In this document: piece after piece, positions 12,235 through 24,471 of the stretch
Layout: every line of letters begins with the position of its first letter
Numbering within the stretch: the first letter of the stretch is position 1
Assembly (NCBI GenBank): GCA_019054805.1
Contig: JAHQIY010000023.1
Location: forward strand, 434,001-498,000
DNA from: Brachionus manjavacas
Lineage: Eukaryota > Rotifera > Eurotatoria > Ploima > Brachionidae
Direction: 5' to 3'
DNA: 64,000 nucleotides
Position numbers and translations under genes: made by a program
The notes under the pieces: generated by a model
The model's input: the letters and a program-made list of their open reading frames with translations, nothing else
Told to the model about the DNA's origin: nothing
The model's database searches: none

Positions 12235-12560
12235 AAAATAGAGTGCATAACGCTAATTTTCTGATTTGTCGACACGAAATTAATCTTTTAAGAACATCGG
12301 GTTGAACAGCCAAGTCATTAAACCCTTCGGCGGTAACTTTCTTATCTACATAGTTGTATCAAGAAGAACAATTTGAATATTTAAAATTTTTAAAATTCGA
12401 ATAGTTGGAGTATTCTGGTTTACTCTTTACTCGTCTCGCACGCTGAGTTTCGTTTAACTTTTTCCATTTAAGAGCATTATTACAGACCAATACTTTACTG
12501 CAATAACTGCAATAAAAGTTTTTAATAATTTTTTAAGATTTTTTTGATCTAATTGAACAT
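11690..12560 (-). pseudogene. Helitron-like N-terminal/middle region, copy 1
   Basis: On the minus strand, from 12560 downwards, there is a Cys-rich start (FYCSYCSKVLVCNNALKWKK), then KKVTAEGFNDLAVQPDVLKR, a frameshifted acidic segment and, near 11700-11790, SLTDSDVEPKIFPHLIPDGK followed by YGICCFG. The last motif resembles the FPHLFP region upstream of the helicase in PIF1-bearing Helitrons. The frame is broken repeatedly. Assignment to Helitron rests on this motif and on the PIF1 fragments beside it, so it is an inference. Confidence 0.5.
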
Positions 12561-12974
12561 TTTTCAATATAAATTGTGAATAAATTCATTATTATACTTT
12601 AAAATGAAATTCCCATCAGGGGCTGTAACAACCGTTGAGTTTTTCGCCTGAAATGAGGATAAAGACTGTTCTTAATGGTTTTATCAACTTCAAATTCTGA
12701 TGAAAATAGTTTTTTTCCTAAACAAACTGTTTAACTCAAAATTTTTTCCAAAACTGTCCCATATTTAGAAAAATAATTATCGATTGCTTAAACTTCTTAT
12801 GATAAAGCTTAATAATATAGCAAAAAGTTCTTAATACTAAGCTGACAATTTTTAATAAAATGGTTAATAATTCCTTAAAACCGAATCACTAAGTATTCAT
12901 TTTTGATTCATTTGTAAAACTACAACCTGGACATAACCCGATCTTTAAAAAACGCACTTTATTGAATATTTTAA

Positions 12975-13260
12975 AATGATTTGAATCTTTTTATTTGATC
13001 TGGTGAAATCCGTCGGAATTAATATCGACAATTGTAAATCAGAAGCTGTTTTTACTATTGACAAAGCAACAAATGCTTGAACAACTGAGAAAATTTTGTC
13101 ATCAATTTCCACATTACATCGTTCTAAAGTTAATACTTGAACTTTATGTTTTTTTTTCTAGTCGCATCCACCACCGGAAAATGAATATTGAATAAGGTTT
13201 GTACCCCAATATTTATTTTTTCTCTTTGTCTAAGTTTGGGAATTGGAATTATCATTCCAT
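12975..13260 (-). pseudogene. PIF1 helicase C-terminal fragment, copy 1
   Basis: This is the copy-1 counterpart of the frame at 24177-24461. Here small length changes (for example ATTTTAAAATGATT and a T run near 13150) break it. It shows the same VEIDDKIFSVVQAFVALS region on the minus strand, corresponding to the last helicase motif of PIF1 (usually QAYVALSRV). Confidence 0.75.
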
Positions 13261-13265
13261 TAATA

Positions 13266-13475
13266 AATAAATTCTCGACTGGATAAAAGATTTCCTGGAG
13301 GGCAGGAAGCAGCGTGTGGTTCTAGGTCCGCACGCTTCAAATTGGAAATATGTCACTTCGGGTGTACCTCAAGGTAGTGTGTTAGGTCCAATTCTCTTCG
13401 CAATCTTCATCAATGACCTACCAAGCCACTTGATACACACAAGCAAGCTTTTTGCCGATGATCTAAAAATAATAG
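13266..13475 (+). pseudogene. Hybrid RT fragment at the duplication junction
   Basis: The left part (ILDWIKDFLEGRKQ) is present in the full RT at 24472 but absent from the fragment at 2103, while the right part breaks into the MULE exactly as at 2271. Two diagnostic bases locate the switch. At 13349 the base is T, as in the full element (24555), and not G as at 2145. At 13359 it is C, as in the fragment (2155), and not T as at 24565. The copy is therefore a recombinant between the two parents. Confidence 0.85.
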
Positions 13476-13521
13476 ACAAACATTACGTTGCTGTGAATGT
13501 GAGATTGGTCCATTACACAAT

Positions 13522-15361
13522 ATGGTTGTATCTTATCGCTCTTGTACGTCTTTGAAATGTCATACTGTTGTAGGTGAATCATGTCCATTTAGGTACAAAA
13601 TACAAAGGTGTGAAAGCAAAAATGTGGATCACGTTTACGAAACTGTCAATCGCTACATAGACCGAGACATTACTCTACTTCACAAACCATATGGTTTACA
13701 TTCATTAATAAAAGAAGAAATTAAAGGTGCTTTAGTCAACGAACACGTAAACCAATGGATATTTGTATTACACTAACTTCGAATCATGTAAACAATGGTA
13801 ACTATGAAGGTTTAACTATGCCATCAAAAACTCAAGTCAGTCAATTGGTTCGAAAAATCAACAATCCAGATGATGAAAATGAATTTGATCGAGTAGTTCC
13901 ATATTTAGAAAATTTGTCTTTTCAACCCAATAAACTATACGATCCGAATGAAGCGTTTTGTTTTGGATGTAAATTTGGTGATGACTCTGATACTTCTCAT
14001 TTCATACTAACGTATTTGCTCGATTTTAACGACATGTCGTTAAACATGGGTATCCAGAACTAACGACAAGGTCTTATAACATTAAAAAGATTATTTAACG
14101 ACATGTCGTTAAATTCGAGCAAATAAGTTAAATCTTACATCATTAAAGCTTTTAGAGGTTATTGGAAAAATTAATTTTCAGGTGACTGATAAATCAGTCT
14201 ATCACATTGATGCAACATATAAAATTACAAAAAACAGATTTCCAATCGTTGCTATTGGTCGTTCGGATCACAATGGTGCTTTTTTTCTATTTGTGTGTCT
14301 ATAGTGAGTCATGAACAGACAGTTGATTTTATTAATATACTGAAATCTTTAAAAGAATTATGTTTGGATTTAAGCATTTCTTTTCAACCGACTTGTTTTG
14401 TTCTAGACATTTGTCCAGCAAGTAAAAACGCAATTAAGACATTTTTACTTCATGTCTAATTTAAATGTGTTGGTTTCATGTAATTAAAAATGTAAGAGAC
14501 TTTCACAAACTTATACCTGTACATGAATATAATCTAAGTATGCAAGAACTACAAAATTTACATTATTGTAAAAGCGAATCTGAATTCTTTCAATCAAGAC
14601 CAAAGTGTTTAGTCGAAAGGACAAAGTCGCTGATCTTTAGTCATTTGTTGACTATTTTAAAAAACAGTGGATTGAAAGTGAATGGAACAACTGGCAAATT
14701 TTAGTTTCAGTTTCCGGCTTTGCTTCAACAAATAATACTTTAGAGAGCTTTAATGGCCGTATAAAGAAGTTTTTTACAAAAAGAGAGCTTTTGTAGAATC
14801 AATTAGCAATCGAAATTATTTGTAAAGAGTTGATAACTTTTCATTCTTGCCAAGATGCAGATTTTAAGTGGGTAAGAATTCCTGACGCAAATGTTAAAAG
14901 AAAAGCTAGTGAACATGATTCATAGTCGTTTACTAAAATGGAAAATTACACAATCGTTTATTCTGGTCACAATTCAACTCATATTAAATGTATTGCAAGT
15001 AAAACTTGTACCTGTCGATGGTTTTTGACCTATGCTATGTGTACACACCTTTTTAAAGCTAGTGAATTATTTCATTTTCTGATTAACGACGAACGTCCAA
15101 AACGATTCGTTACTCGTCCTAGACGAGGAAAAAAAAAAGGAAGAAAAAACCTTTCATCAAAACTTTTTTTTAGGGGTTCGGGTACCTGAAGTTACTCAAA
15201 TATCTGGAATGGCTCAAAAATCAGATTGTGTTGAACTGACAAAAAGACGAGGTCGTCCTCCTAAACATAAGTCTAATGCTGAAAGAAATATTAAAGAAAC
15301 TCAATTTAAAAAAAAACGTGGTCGACCCCCAAAGGCTAAGTCAGCTTTAAATAATGATTAA
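13522..15361 (+). pseudogene. MULE transposase, decayed, copy 2
   Basis: This has the same architecture and the same stops as the MULE at 2318-4156: N-terminal Cys/His segment, MULE domain, SWIM finger (14938-15189) and twin AT-hooks. The T run at about 14280 is one base shorter than in copy 1, which breaks the catalytic-domain frame that is open there. The T run after SSKL is two bases longer. Shared stops show that decay preceded the duplication. Confidence 0.85.
14015..14123. mobile_element. 109-bp foldback/MITE inside the MULE, copy 2
   Basis: This is identical in structure to 2811-2919: two 20-bp perfect palindromes within 30-bp inverted ends, flanked by TA. Confidence 0.8.
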
Positions 15362-15689
15362 ATTATATTTGTTTTATGCTAAAATTTTTTTATGCTTAAC
15401 TTGCTTTATTTTATGCGAGAAAACATTTTATAAGCTATTATGACTTATCTGATGACTTATAAAAATCCTGAGATTTTTATCGGATTAGGAATTATTTCGA
15501 AAAACTTTTTATAAAAAATAAATCTAAAAATTCTTAAATTTTGAAAAAAATTCCAATTTAATCGTTTAATTAATTCAATACATCTAGTTAATTTACCAAT
15601 ATTAATAAATAAACGATATAGATTTCTAATAAACTGAGATTTACTCATTTTTGGTTATTTAAAATTATTCTTTTAGTCATCAATTTTAA

Positions 15690-15983
15690 TTAAATCATTT
15701 TAAAAATTAATTTATGATTAAACCGTTTAACCAAAAAAATAATTGCTTTAACCTTGTCTTCACAAGGCAAAAGTTCATTTCGATTTATAACATGTCCCAA
15801 ATATATATAGTATACTAAGCAAAATTTTCCATAAATATCCTTTAGAACTTTATCAATCATTCTATGAAATATTGCTGGTGCGTTTGTCAATCCAAATGGC
15901 ATCATTGTAAAATGTCAAAGTCCAAAAGGTTTCGTAATGGCCATTTTTTCTTTATCTTTTGGGTCCAATTTTATCTGATCGGA
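15690..15983 (-). pseudogene. Ty3/gypsy reverse transcriptase relic, copy 2
   Basis: This is the duplicate of 4487-4780. It has the same MPFGLTNAP motif and the same internal deletion removing the YLDD box. Confidence 0.8.
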
Positions 15984-17162
15984 AAAAAGGAACAGCTTTT
16001 TTAAAATTCAATTTAAATTTTTTAATTTAATAAATCAAATTTGAAATTCTACAAATTATTGGAATTTTTCCTGATATTTTTATCGGATTAAGAATTATTT
16101 AGGAATTTTTTTTATAATAAAAATAAATCTGAAAATTCTTAAATTTTGAAAAAAATTCGAATTTTTTCGATTGATTTATTTAATACATCTCGTTAATTAA
16201 ACAAAATATGAGGAAATAAATAAATTAGTCATGTCAAAATAATGTTTTATATTTTATCGTATAATTTTGAAACTTCAAAATTTAGATTTTTTGAAGATAC
16301 TATTACTAATTTTTAAAAAAACAATTAAAATTTAAATATTAAACAAGACGCGGAGCACCGCATCAAATATCCCCTGCAAAATTTTTTTATCTTATTTAAG
16401 GTTGAGCTTTGATTTTTTAACCTTTTTATTTTTCAGCTAGTATAAAGGGTACAAAAGGATATTTGTATAATTATTTCCTTTGTATTATATTTTTGCAATT
16501 TTAAAATCAACATTTAAAATTTGAGGTTTTTGTTCATGTTTAAATTCAATAGAAAGGATTTACAAACTTTAATTGCCCTATTGAATTCTTATTATTAATG
16601 AATTTATTATTAAGTAATAGATTTTTTTTAAATTTTGGACAATTTTAGTTAATAATTTAATAAATAAACTAAATCTCAGAAATAAATAATTTAAAAAATT
16701 TTGTTAATTCATTTTTTGGTTTAAATTAAATGTGTTTTTTGTCTTGAGGAATTAAGGAAGGATAATGACTCTGGTCAAAATAGCCGCAAATTAAAAAATT
16801 TTAAGAAATATATTTGGCTTAATATTTAATTTTTGGCTTAACATGGCATACTATAGATAAACCAGACCTTATCATATGAAGTAAGCCTACTGAATTTAAG
16901 GATAAAATTTTAGTTCTAATTTTCGAATAAATATATATCGATATTTTGTTTGAAGAACTAAATGACCATAAATGAAATTCATTACACCAATTGCCACTCT
17001 TTCGAGCATCTTTAAGAAGTTTTCTAATCGAATGATTGAATAATATTAAAAAAGAAAGCAAAAAATAAAATAGATATTGGATAATAAAAGTAAATTAGAC
17101 CTAACATTATTTTTAAACATTATTTTATTAATATTATTTTAAAAATTAATATATAATGATTT

Positions 17163-17277
17163 GGTACAATTCGCTTCGTTAGCCTGGTTTAATTCGCTCG
17201 GTTAGCCTGGTACAATTCGCTTGATTAGCCTGGTTCAATTCGCTTATTTAGCCTGGTTCAATTCGCTTGGTTAGCCT
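17163..17277 (+). repeat. 23-bp minisatellite, five units, copy 2
   Basis: This is the duplicate of 5960-6074 with the same five units in the same order. Confidence 0.9.
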
Positions 17278-18042
17278 GGTCGCGGTACGCAAGATTATTA
17301 ATTGGATTTAACAATTGATATTAGAGGAGAAACAGCTGGAGCACTCCATTTTGAGAAAGCTTGCTTGAGTTTTCAATCCACATACAATTATTCAAATTTT
17401 TATTATTAATTTAAATTTTTATTAGCGCATTTTTCAATTTATTTAAAAAAGTGAGAGAAAGACAGTTGTGAAGTCTCTTCTTATTAATTTTATTAAATAA
17501 AATGAGAAGCACCGCCCATTCCCGTATCCAAATTATTTAACATGGCGAACGGGTTTTGATTATTTTGTCAAATACATCCATTTGAAAGTACTTCATATAC
17601 ATTATTAGCAAATAAAATTTGAAATATTGCAAATTATTAATAGTTTTTTTTCGAATGAAGAGGTATTTAGGCATATTTTTATAAAAAAATAAATCAAAAA
17701 ATTCTAAAATTATGAAAAAATTCAAATTTAATCGATTAATATAGAATTAGAACTTAATAAAAAATAAATCAAAAAGAAATCCCCTAAATTGTTATTGAAA
17801 AATTAAGTTTATTTAAATCGAAATTTATTCCAACGGCTCTAAAAGCAGACCCGAGATGTCATTAGATCAAATAAAAAATTCAAATCAATGAAAATATTCA
17901 GATTTATTAATTAATTTTAAAAAAAATATTTAGATTAAATCAATTTTGTTGTCCTTTCAAAATATTGGACTGTATATTCTGATAATTTTTAATGCTTATA
18001 AAATTGATATTACAACTATGAGATTTAAGTTAGTTACAATTC

Positions 18043-19775
18043 ATCAAATAAAGATAAATAAAAGCACAAAATTTTCTTGCGGAGTAAATTTTGAGTAAAA
18101 AAAAATTTCTTTTGAAAAAAAAAAATTTAAGGAACAGATAAAAGGTCAAACTCAAATATAAAAGTAATTTTTAAATCAAAATATATATTCAGCATTTTTT
18201 GCGTAAAATATTCATAAATATGCAATCAGTAACTATGTTTAATTTTTGAATTATAAATAAAAAGAATTTTATTGATAAAATCGAAAGTAGATTAGCTTAA
18301 ATTGATTTATTTTAAATTCTGAAACAATGTTAAAAATTTTATTAATTTGAACCACACCAAAAACTGAAAACGTTATTTTCATTAAAAATAGATTGACACG
18401 TTCAAAATAATTTTTTTACAGCTGATTACGAATAAGAATCTATATTTTTTATAATTTTTTAAGAAAAATGAAAACCTGAAAATATGAAGAGCATTATAGA
18501 TGCGCAGGTAATCAAAATTTAAAATTAGAGTTAATCGAAATTGGAACAACAATAAAAGGCAATTTTTTTTTTTATAAAATAAAAAACCGACACCATCTAA
18601 ATTATTTTGCATCGTAAATTTAAAAAAAAAAAAAAAAACTTTTTGATTCGAAAAAAAAATAAAGAATAGATAACAGGTTTGAAAACATCAAATTAAATTA
18701 AAATATAACATTAATTTTTACTTCAAGATATAAATTCAAGAAAATTTCAGCAACGATGTTTAATATTTCTTTTACAAATAAAGAAAATTTTAAATGACAA
18801 TAGATTCACTTAAATTAACGCATTTTTAATTCAAAAAAAAATTGCTAAATGTTTGTTTATTAAGTCATACGAAAAAAAGCACTGAATAATGAGCTTATTA
18901 GCTTTTTTTGCAGGAAGCAATATAAGAGTGAATCTAAATTGGAGTCAAAAGTAAGAGCATAAAGTTTTTCTTTCATCAAAAAAAAAAAGATACACTCCAA
19001 ATTAATCTTGCATAGTAAATTCTTAAATAAAAAAGAATATCTTTTAATTTGAATAAAAATATTGTAAAATAAAATATTTGAACTTTTCAAATCAAATTAA
19101 AAAATAACATTAAATTTTTAGCCCAAGTTATTTATTCAAGAATTCTTTTACGTAAAATACTCATTATTTTCGAACAGCACAGATTTTCAATTTTTCAATT
19201 GCAATCAAGGGGAATCTTTTTTTATTTTTTTATATAAAATTCACTAGGATTAATGGATTTCAAAATATTAAAACAATATAATAAATTCTCTATTTCATTA
19301 GTTAATATACAAAAGCACTAGAAAATGATCTAAAAAAGCTTTTTATGCAGGAAGCAAATTTAGAGTCAATCTAATTGGAATAATAACAAAGAGCATAAAG
19401 TATTTCTTTTTATCAAATAAAAAATGAAAAAATAAATTAAATCTAGCATTCTAAATTTTGAAAATAAAAATATAATTTTTGCTTGAAAAAAAATGAAAGG
19501 TTTGAAAAAATCAAATCAAATTCAAATATAACATTAATTCTTACTTCAAGATTATAATTCAAGAATATTTCAGCACAGATGCTTAATATTTCTATTACAA
19601 ATAAAGTGAATTTTTAATGATTTATTTGATATAAGATTCTCTAAAATTAATTCGTTTTTAATATTCAAACAATATTAGTAAATGTATATTAATTTATACT
19701 GACGAAAAATAGAACTCTATAATGAACTAAATAAGCTTTTTGTACAGGAAGCAATATAAGAGTGAATCTAAATTG
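18043..19775. repeat. Diverged tandem repeats of about 400-540 bp, copy 2
   Basis: This is the duplicate of 6840-8570. It differs almost only in the length of A and T runs. Confidence 0.65.
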
Positions 19776-20768
19776 CTTGCATCTATTGCACAGCTGTATA
19801 CGTTTGTGTTTCTTTTTGTAAGATGATTTATTGTTTTTTTAGCAGAAATAATTGCATTAGAAGATGAGCTTTTTTTCTTAAATCCAAGTTGTTTTTCAGG
19901 ATCATTGCTTGTTTTTAATATTTCAATTAGCATGATTTTTCGAATATATTCGATATCACATCAGATATTGTAATCGGTCGAATATTACTGGTGTCTGGTA
20001 TTCTTTTTTTATTAATTTTATTTAGTAATTGGGACAATTTAGCCAACGTTGTAAAGACTTGGTACTTCTTCAAATTGAATAATTTTCTCAAAAATTTTCT
20101 TTATAATTTTCACTAAAACGTCACCGTTACCCTACTTTTACATTTTATTCGAAACATCGCTTAATCAAATAATTTTCCAATTCTTTAGGTTGGCAATCGA
20201 ATATTTAACATCATCTTCACTTATACTATAATAGTCACTTTTTCCAATTAGCTGTGTCTCGAAGTCCGATATCTTATTTTCAATTCTTTTTAAATGTTCT
20301 TTATGAAAGTCACCTTCTTTGACATTATTTTTGTCTTTGTAGTTCAGATTAAGAAGCTAGGCATTTTTCCCTTCTCTTTTTTAATTCTTTGTCGTTGTTC
20401 TTTTCTGAATATTTTTTTAAGCCTTTTGTAATTAAAATTAGAATGTTGGTCTTGAAAATCACTTAGTTTGCATTTTTTTAGAAAAAAACGCAGCTTTATG
20501 TGAATATTCCCCAATTCTTTGTCCCACCAAAATTTACGTTTAGTATTATTGTTTTGTATTTTCTACGATTTAGAAAGTGTTCGTGTAGCCTTGAACATTT
20601 CACTGTGTAACTCATTCAGAGCTTCAGTAATGACTATATTTGAATTTTCCCCGTTCATAAATTAAAGTTTTTCATTGATTTTTAGTCCTATTAGCCTTTT
20701 CTCAAGACTCAGTTTATATTCTTCTTGTATGATTAGATTTGATTCTCCTATTATTTAAAACATGTTGA
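19776..20768 (-). pseudogene. Non-LTR retrotransposon pol relic, copy 2
   Basis: This is the duplicate of 8571-9560. The minus-strand frame 19933-19727 reads through EKQLGFKKKSSSSNAII and NVYSCAIDAS, then continues into repeat-derived codons (NLDSLLYCF), confirming the RT truncation. Confidence 0.7.
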
Positions 20769-20807
20769 AACTTTGGAATACTTTGGCTAAATTAGTTTCC
20801 ATTAATT

Positions 20808-21050
20808 ATGGAGTAAAATTTTGGTAAAAAGAGAATAAATGCGCTTTAAATAGCTTGCCATTTCGCATTACCTTTTCAAGCTTGGTATCATAATATGTAT
20901 CAATATAAATAAAACTATGCAAAACTTATTAATGTTTATGCACATTAATAAGTTTCCCAGCAAGTGCAGCTGTTCCATGTTTCGCGACAAAAAATCAATT
21001 CAAGTCACTAAGTAATTGAACAAAAAGATCCAGCGGGGCCGCAAAGAAGG
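20808..21050 (-). pseudogene. PIF1 helicase fragment with damaged Walker A, copy 2
   Basis: This is the duplicate of 9600-9840 with the same loss of the TGK codons. Confidence 0.55.
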
Positions 21051-21226
21051 ACCAAATGCCGTTCTTCGCTTTTTAATCGTACATAATCTGCCATGATTAT
21101 CTGGCATGCTGTAAAATGACATATTTTCGCTTAAATTCATATATTTTAACAGATAAACCCTCTAGAACTAATAATAAATTGTCGAATTCAAATTCTTCTG
21201 AATTATAATCCATTCTCCAACTATAC

Positions 21227-23441
21227 AAATGTGTTTGCAACAACTATTATGCGAATTGACATTTTTATTAAAAAATGAATTTATACAAAAAAATTGTTGA
21301 GCAGTTGAGGGGGACATTTGGTTTGATTTACGAAGAGAATGAGAAAAAAGAGGAAGATGAAGCTGAAAATCCGCTCGATGCTCTCAAGGGTTAAAATAAA
21401 AAGATGAGTTTTATTTTGAGCATGTTTCAGCATAAGAACGAATAGAAAATTATCTTTCTGAAAATCCTATTGATTGATAAAATTGCTTTCCTGCAACCGA
21501 TTCTACAATTATTAAATAAAAAGATTGGATCTAAGAGCTACGTTTGAACAATAATTCTGAAATTGAATTAGTAATCAATGTCGACGATCGTAAAACTTAT
21601 CAATATGACTAAAAATAATCTTTTAAAATGATTAAAATTGGCGTTAATTAAAAATTTCTTTAAAAAATGTCCAAATTCATAATTGTGTTGCTAGGAGTTG
21701 TTTTAGGAATGAAAATACATAATCGAGATATGGAAGTATGGTTTTCCGTTTCAATTATGTGATAATGATTACAATTAAGCAGACGGATACCTTAATTATT
21801 TTAAAAAAGTGAAAAAAGAGGATCAATTATTTGTTCCGTACTATGTAAGTATTCTTTTGATATGGGGTGGACATTTTAATGTACAGTACGTAACTGAGCA
21901 TGGAACTGTGCAATATTTAGTCAAGAATGTTTTTTTTAAAAATTGAGCCAACAATCTCAACTGTCAGCTAAACCCAAATTTCTGCTGAAGCGCGAAAATA
22001 TTTTTAATGACGTGTTGTTAGCTCTGTTGAAGCATCAACTTTAGTAATAAGCCATCACTTTTTTCAATCGAATGTAAAATAATTATGTAAATTGGCGTAA
22101 AGTAAAATTTCTGTAAAAAATGTCCAAATTCATAATTGTGTTGCTAGGAGTTGTTTTAGGAATGAAAATGAATATTCGAGAAATGCAAGAATGGTTTTCC
22201 GTTTCAATAATGTGATTACGACCAAAATTCTGCTGACGGATACCGATATTATTTTAAAAAAGAGAAAATAGAGGATCAAGTAGCTGAAGCATCTACTTTA
22301 ATATTGGGCCATCACTGCGTTTAATCGGATGCAAATGTAACTTTTTTGCTTCTTGCTTTCCACAAAATCAATTTAAATTTCTTAATACAAAAAGGAATTG
22401 ACACGTATTTTAAACATTCCGCGTATTGTAATTTTTTAAAGAGACCGGCTAATGGGAAATTTACTGCCATAAATTTATCTATCAGAAATACGATATTTTT
22501 GTAGAACAGAGTCCAAAACAATTTATCCAAGGATCAACTCGGAAATCAAGGAGTGGCTAGAATTTTTGAAAAAATTGTTCGTTTATTATTATAAAATGAG
22601 CCTGATGAGTTACGTACTGTACATTAAAATGTCCACCCCATATCAAAAGAATATTGCATTGTACGGAACAAAAAATTGATCCTCTTTTTTCACTTTTTTA
22701 AAATAATTTAGGTATCCGTCTGCATAATTGTAATCATTATCATATAATTGAAACGGAAAACCATACTTCCATATCTCGATTATGTATTTTCATTCCTAAA
22801 ACAACTCCTAGCAACACAATTATGAATTTGGACATTTTTTACAGAAATTTTTAATTAACGCCAATTTTAATACTTTTAAAAGCTAATTTTTAGTCCAAAA
22901 CAACATATTCCATATATACCATCAGGAATCAAATGAGGAAATATTTTAGGCTCAACATCAGAATCTGTTAAACTAACTTTGTAAGATTCTATTTTTTCTC
23001 ATGTTTTTTTGAAAGTTAATCCAATTAGAACACTTATGTTATCAACATATTGATAAGTTTTACGATCGTCGACATTGATTACTAATTCAATTTCAGAATT
23101 ATTGTTCAAACGTAGCTCTTAGATCCAATCTTATTATTTAATAATTGTAGAATCGGTTGCAGGAAAGCAATTTTATCAATCAATAGGATTTTCAGAAAGA
23201 TAATTTTCTATTCGTTCTCATGTTGAAACATGCTCAAAATAAAACTCATCTTTTTATTTTAACCCTTGAGAGCATCGAGCGGATTTTCAGCTTCATCTTC
23301 CTCTTTTTTCTCATTCTCTTCGTAAATCAAACCAAATGTCCCCCTCAACTGCTCTACAATTGTGGAAATTGATAATTTTTGTATAAATTCATTTTTCAAT
23401 AAAAATGTCAATTCCCATAATAGTTGGTGCAAACACATTTG
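21227..23441. repeat. Large inverted repeat, copy 2
   Basis: This is the duplicate of 10018-12234, with arms at about 21227-21908 and 22598-23441. The right arm in copy 2 reads ACTTCCATATCTCG at about 22766, which pairs better with the left arm (CGAGATATGGAAGT) than copy 1 (ACTTGCATTTCTCG). Either copy 1 has decayed here or gene conversion between arms corrected copy 2. Confidence 0.8.
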
Positions 23442-23770
23442 AAAATAGAGTGCATAACGCTAATTTTCTGATTTGTCGATACGAAATTAATCTTTTAAGA
23501 ACATCGGGTTGAACAGCCAAGTCATTAAACCCTTCGGCGGTAACTTTCTTATCTACATAGTTGTATCAAGAAGAACAATTTGAATATTTAAAATTTTTAA
23601 AATTCGAATAGTTGGAGTATTCTGGTTTACTCTTTACTCGTCTCGCACGCTGAGTTTCGTTTAACTTTTTCCATTTAAGAGCATTATTACAGACCAATAC
23701 TTTACTGCAATAACTGCAATAAAAGTTTTTAATAATTTTTAAGATTTTTTTGATCTAATTGAACATTTTT
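22900..23770 (-). pseudogene. Helitron-like N-terminal/middle region, copy 2
   Basis: This is the duplicate of 11690-12560, with the Cys-rich segment near 23700 and the FPHLIPDG motif near 22930 on the minus strand. Confidence 0.5.
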
Positions 23771-24176
23771 CAATATAAATTGTGAATAAATTCATTATTA
23801 TACTTTAAAATGAAATTCCCATCAGGGGCTGTAACAACCGTTGAGTTTTTCGCCTGAAATGAGGATAAAGACTGTTCTTAATGGTTTTATCAACTTCAAA
23901 TTCTGATGAAAATAGTTTTTTTCCTAAACAAACTGTTTAACTCAAAATTTTTTCCAAAACTGTCCCATATTTAGAAAAATAATTATCGATTGCTTAAACT
24001 TCTTATGATAAAGCTTAATAATATAGCAAAAAGTTCTTAATACTAAGCTGACAATTTTTAATAAAATGGTTAATAATTCCTTAAAACCGAATCACTAAGT
24101 ATTCATTTTTGATTCATTTGTAAAACTACAACCTGGACATAACCCGATCTTTAAAAAACGCACTTTATTGAATATT

Positions 24177-24461
24177 TTAAATGATTTGAATCTTTTTATT
24201 TGATCTGGTGAAATCCGTCGGAATTAATATCGACAATTGTAAATCAGAAGCTGTTTTTACTATTGACAAAGCAACAAATGCTTGAACAACTGAGAAAATT
24301 TTGTCATCAATTTCCACATTACATCGTTCTAAAGTTAATACTTGAACTTTATGTATTTTTTGTGTAGTCGCATCCACCACCGGAAAATGAATATTGAATA
24401 AGGTTTGTACCCCAATATTTATTTTTTCTCTTTGTCTAAGTTTGGGAATTGGAATTATCAT
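24177..24461 (-). pseudogene. PIF1 helicase C-terminal fragment, copy 2 (open frame)
   Basis: A minus-strand open frame of about 94 codons reads INIGVQTLFNIHFPVVDATT, then KVQVLTLERC and QAFVALSIVKTASDLQL. The QAFVALS motif is the conserved end of the PIF1/Helitron helicase (usually QAYVALSR; Arg is Ile here, so catalysis would be doubtful). The fragment ends beside a non-LTR insertion at 24472, and its continuation lies beyond that insertion at 25538. The mirrored plus-strand copy is at about 26930-27160. Confidence 0.75.
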
Positions 24462-24471
24462 TCCATTAATA

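Larger units (their letters stand above)
2103..13306 (+). repeat. 11.2-kb tandem duplication, copy 1
   Basis: The whole interval recurs as copy 2 with an offset of about 11,204 bases. Differences are a handful of substitutions (for example C/T at 2451 versus 13655) and one-base changes in A or T runs. The unit contains only mobile-element debris: RT fragment, MULE, gypsy RT, minisatellite, non-LTR relic and Helitron relics. The very low divergence means the duplication is recent. The left edge coincides with the start of an RT fragment that is also present, as part of a longer element, at the far end of copy 2. This points to unequal recombination between RT copies. Confidence 0.95.
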
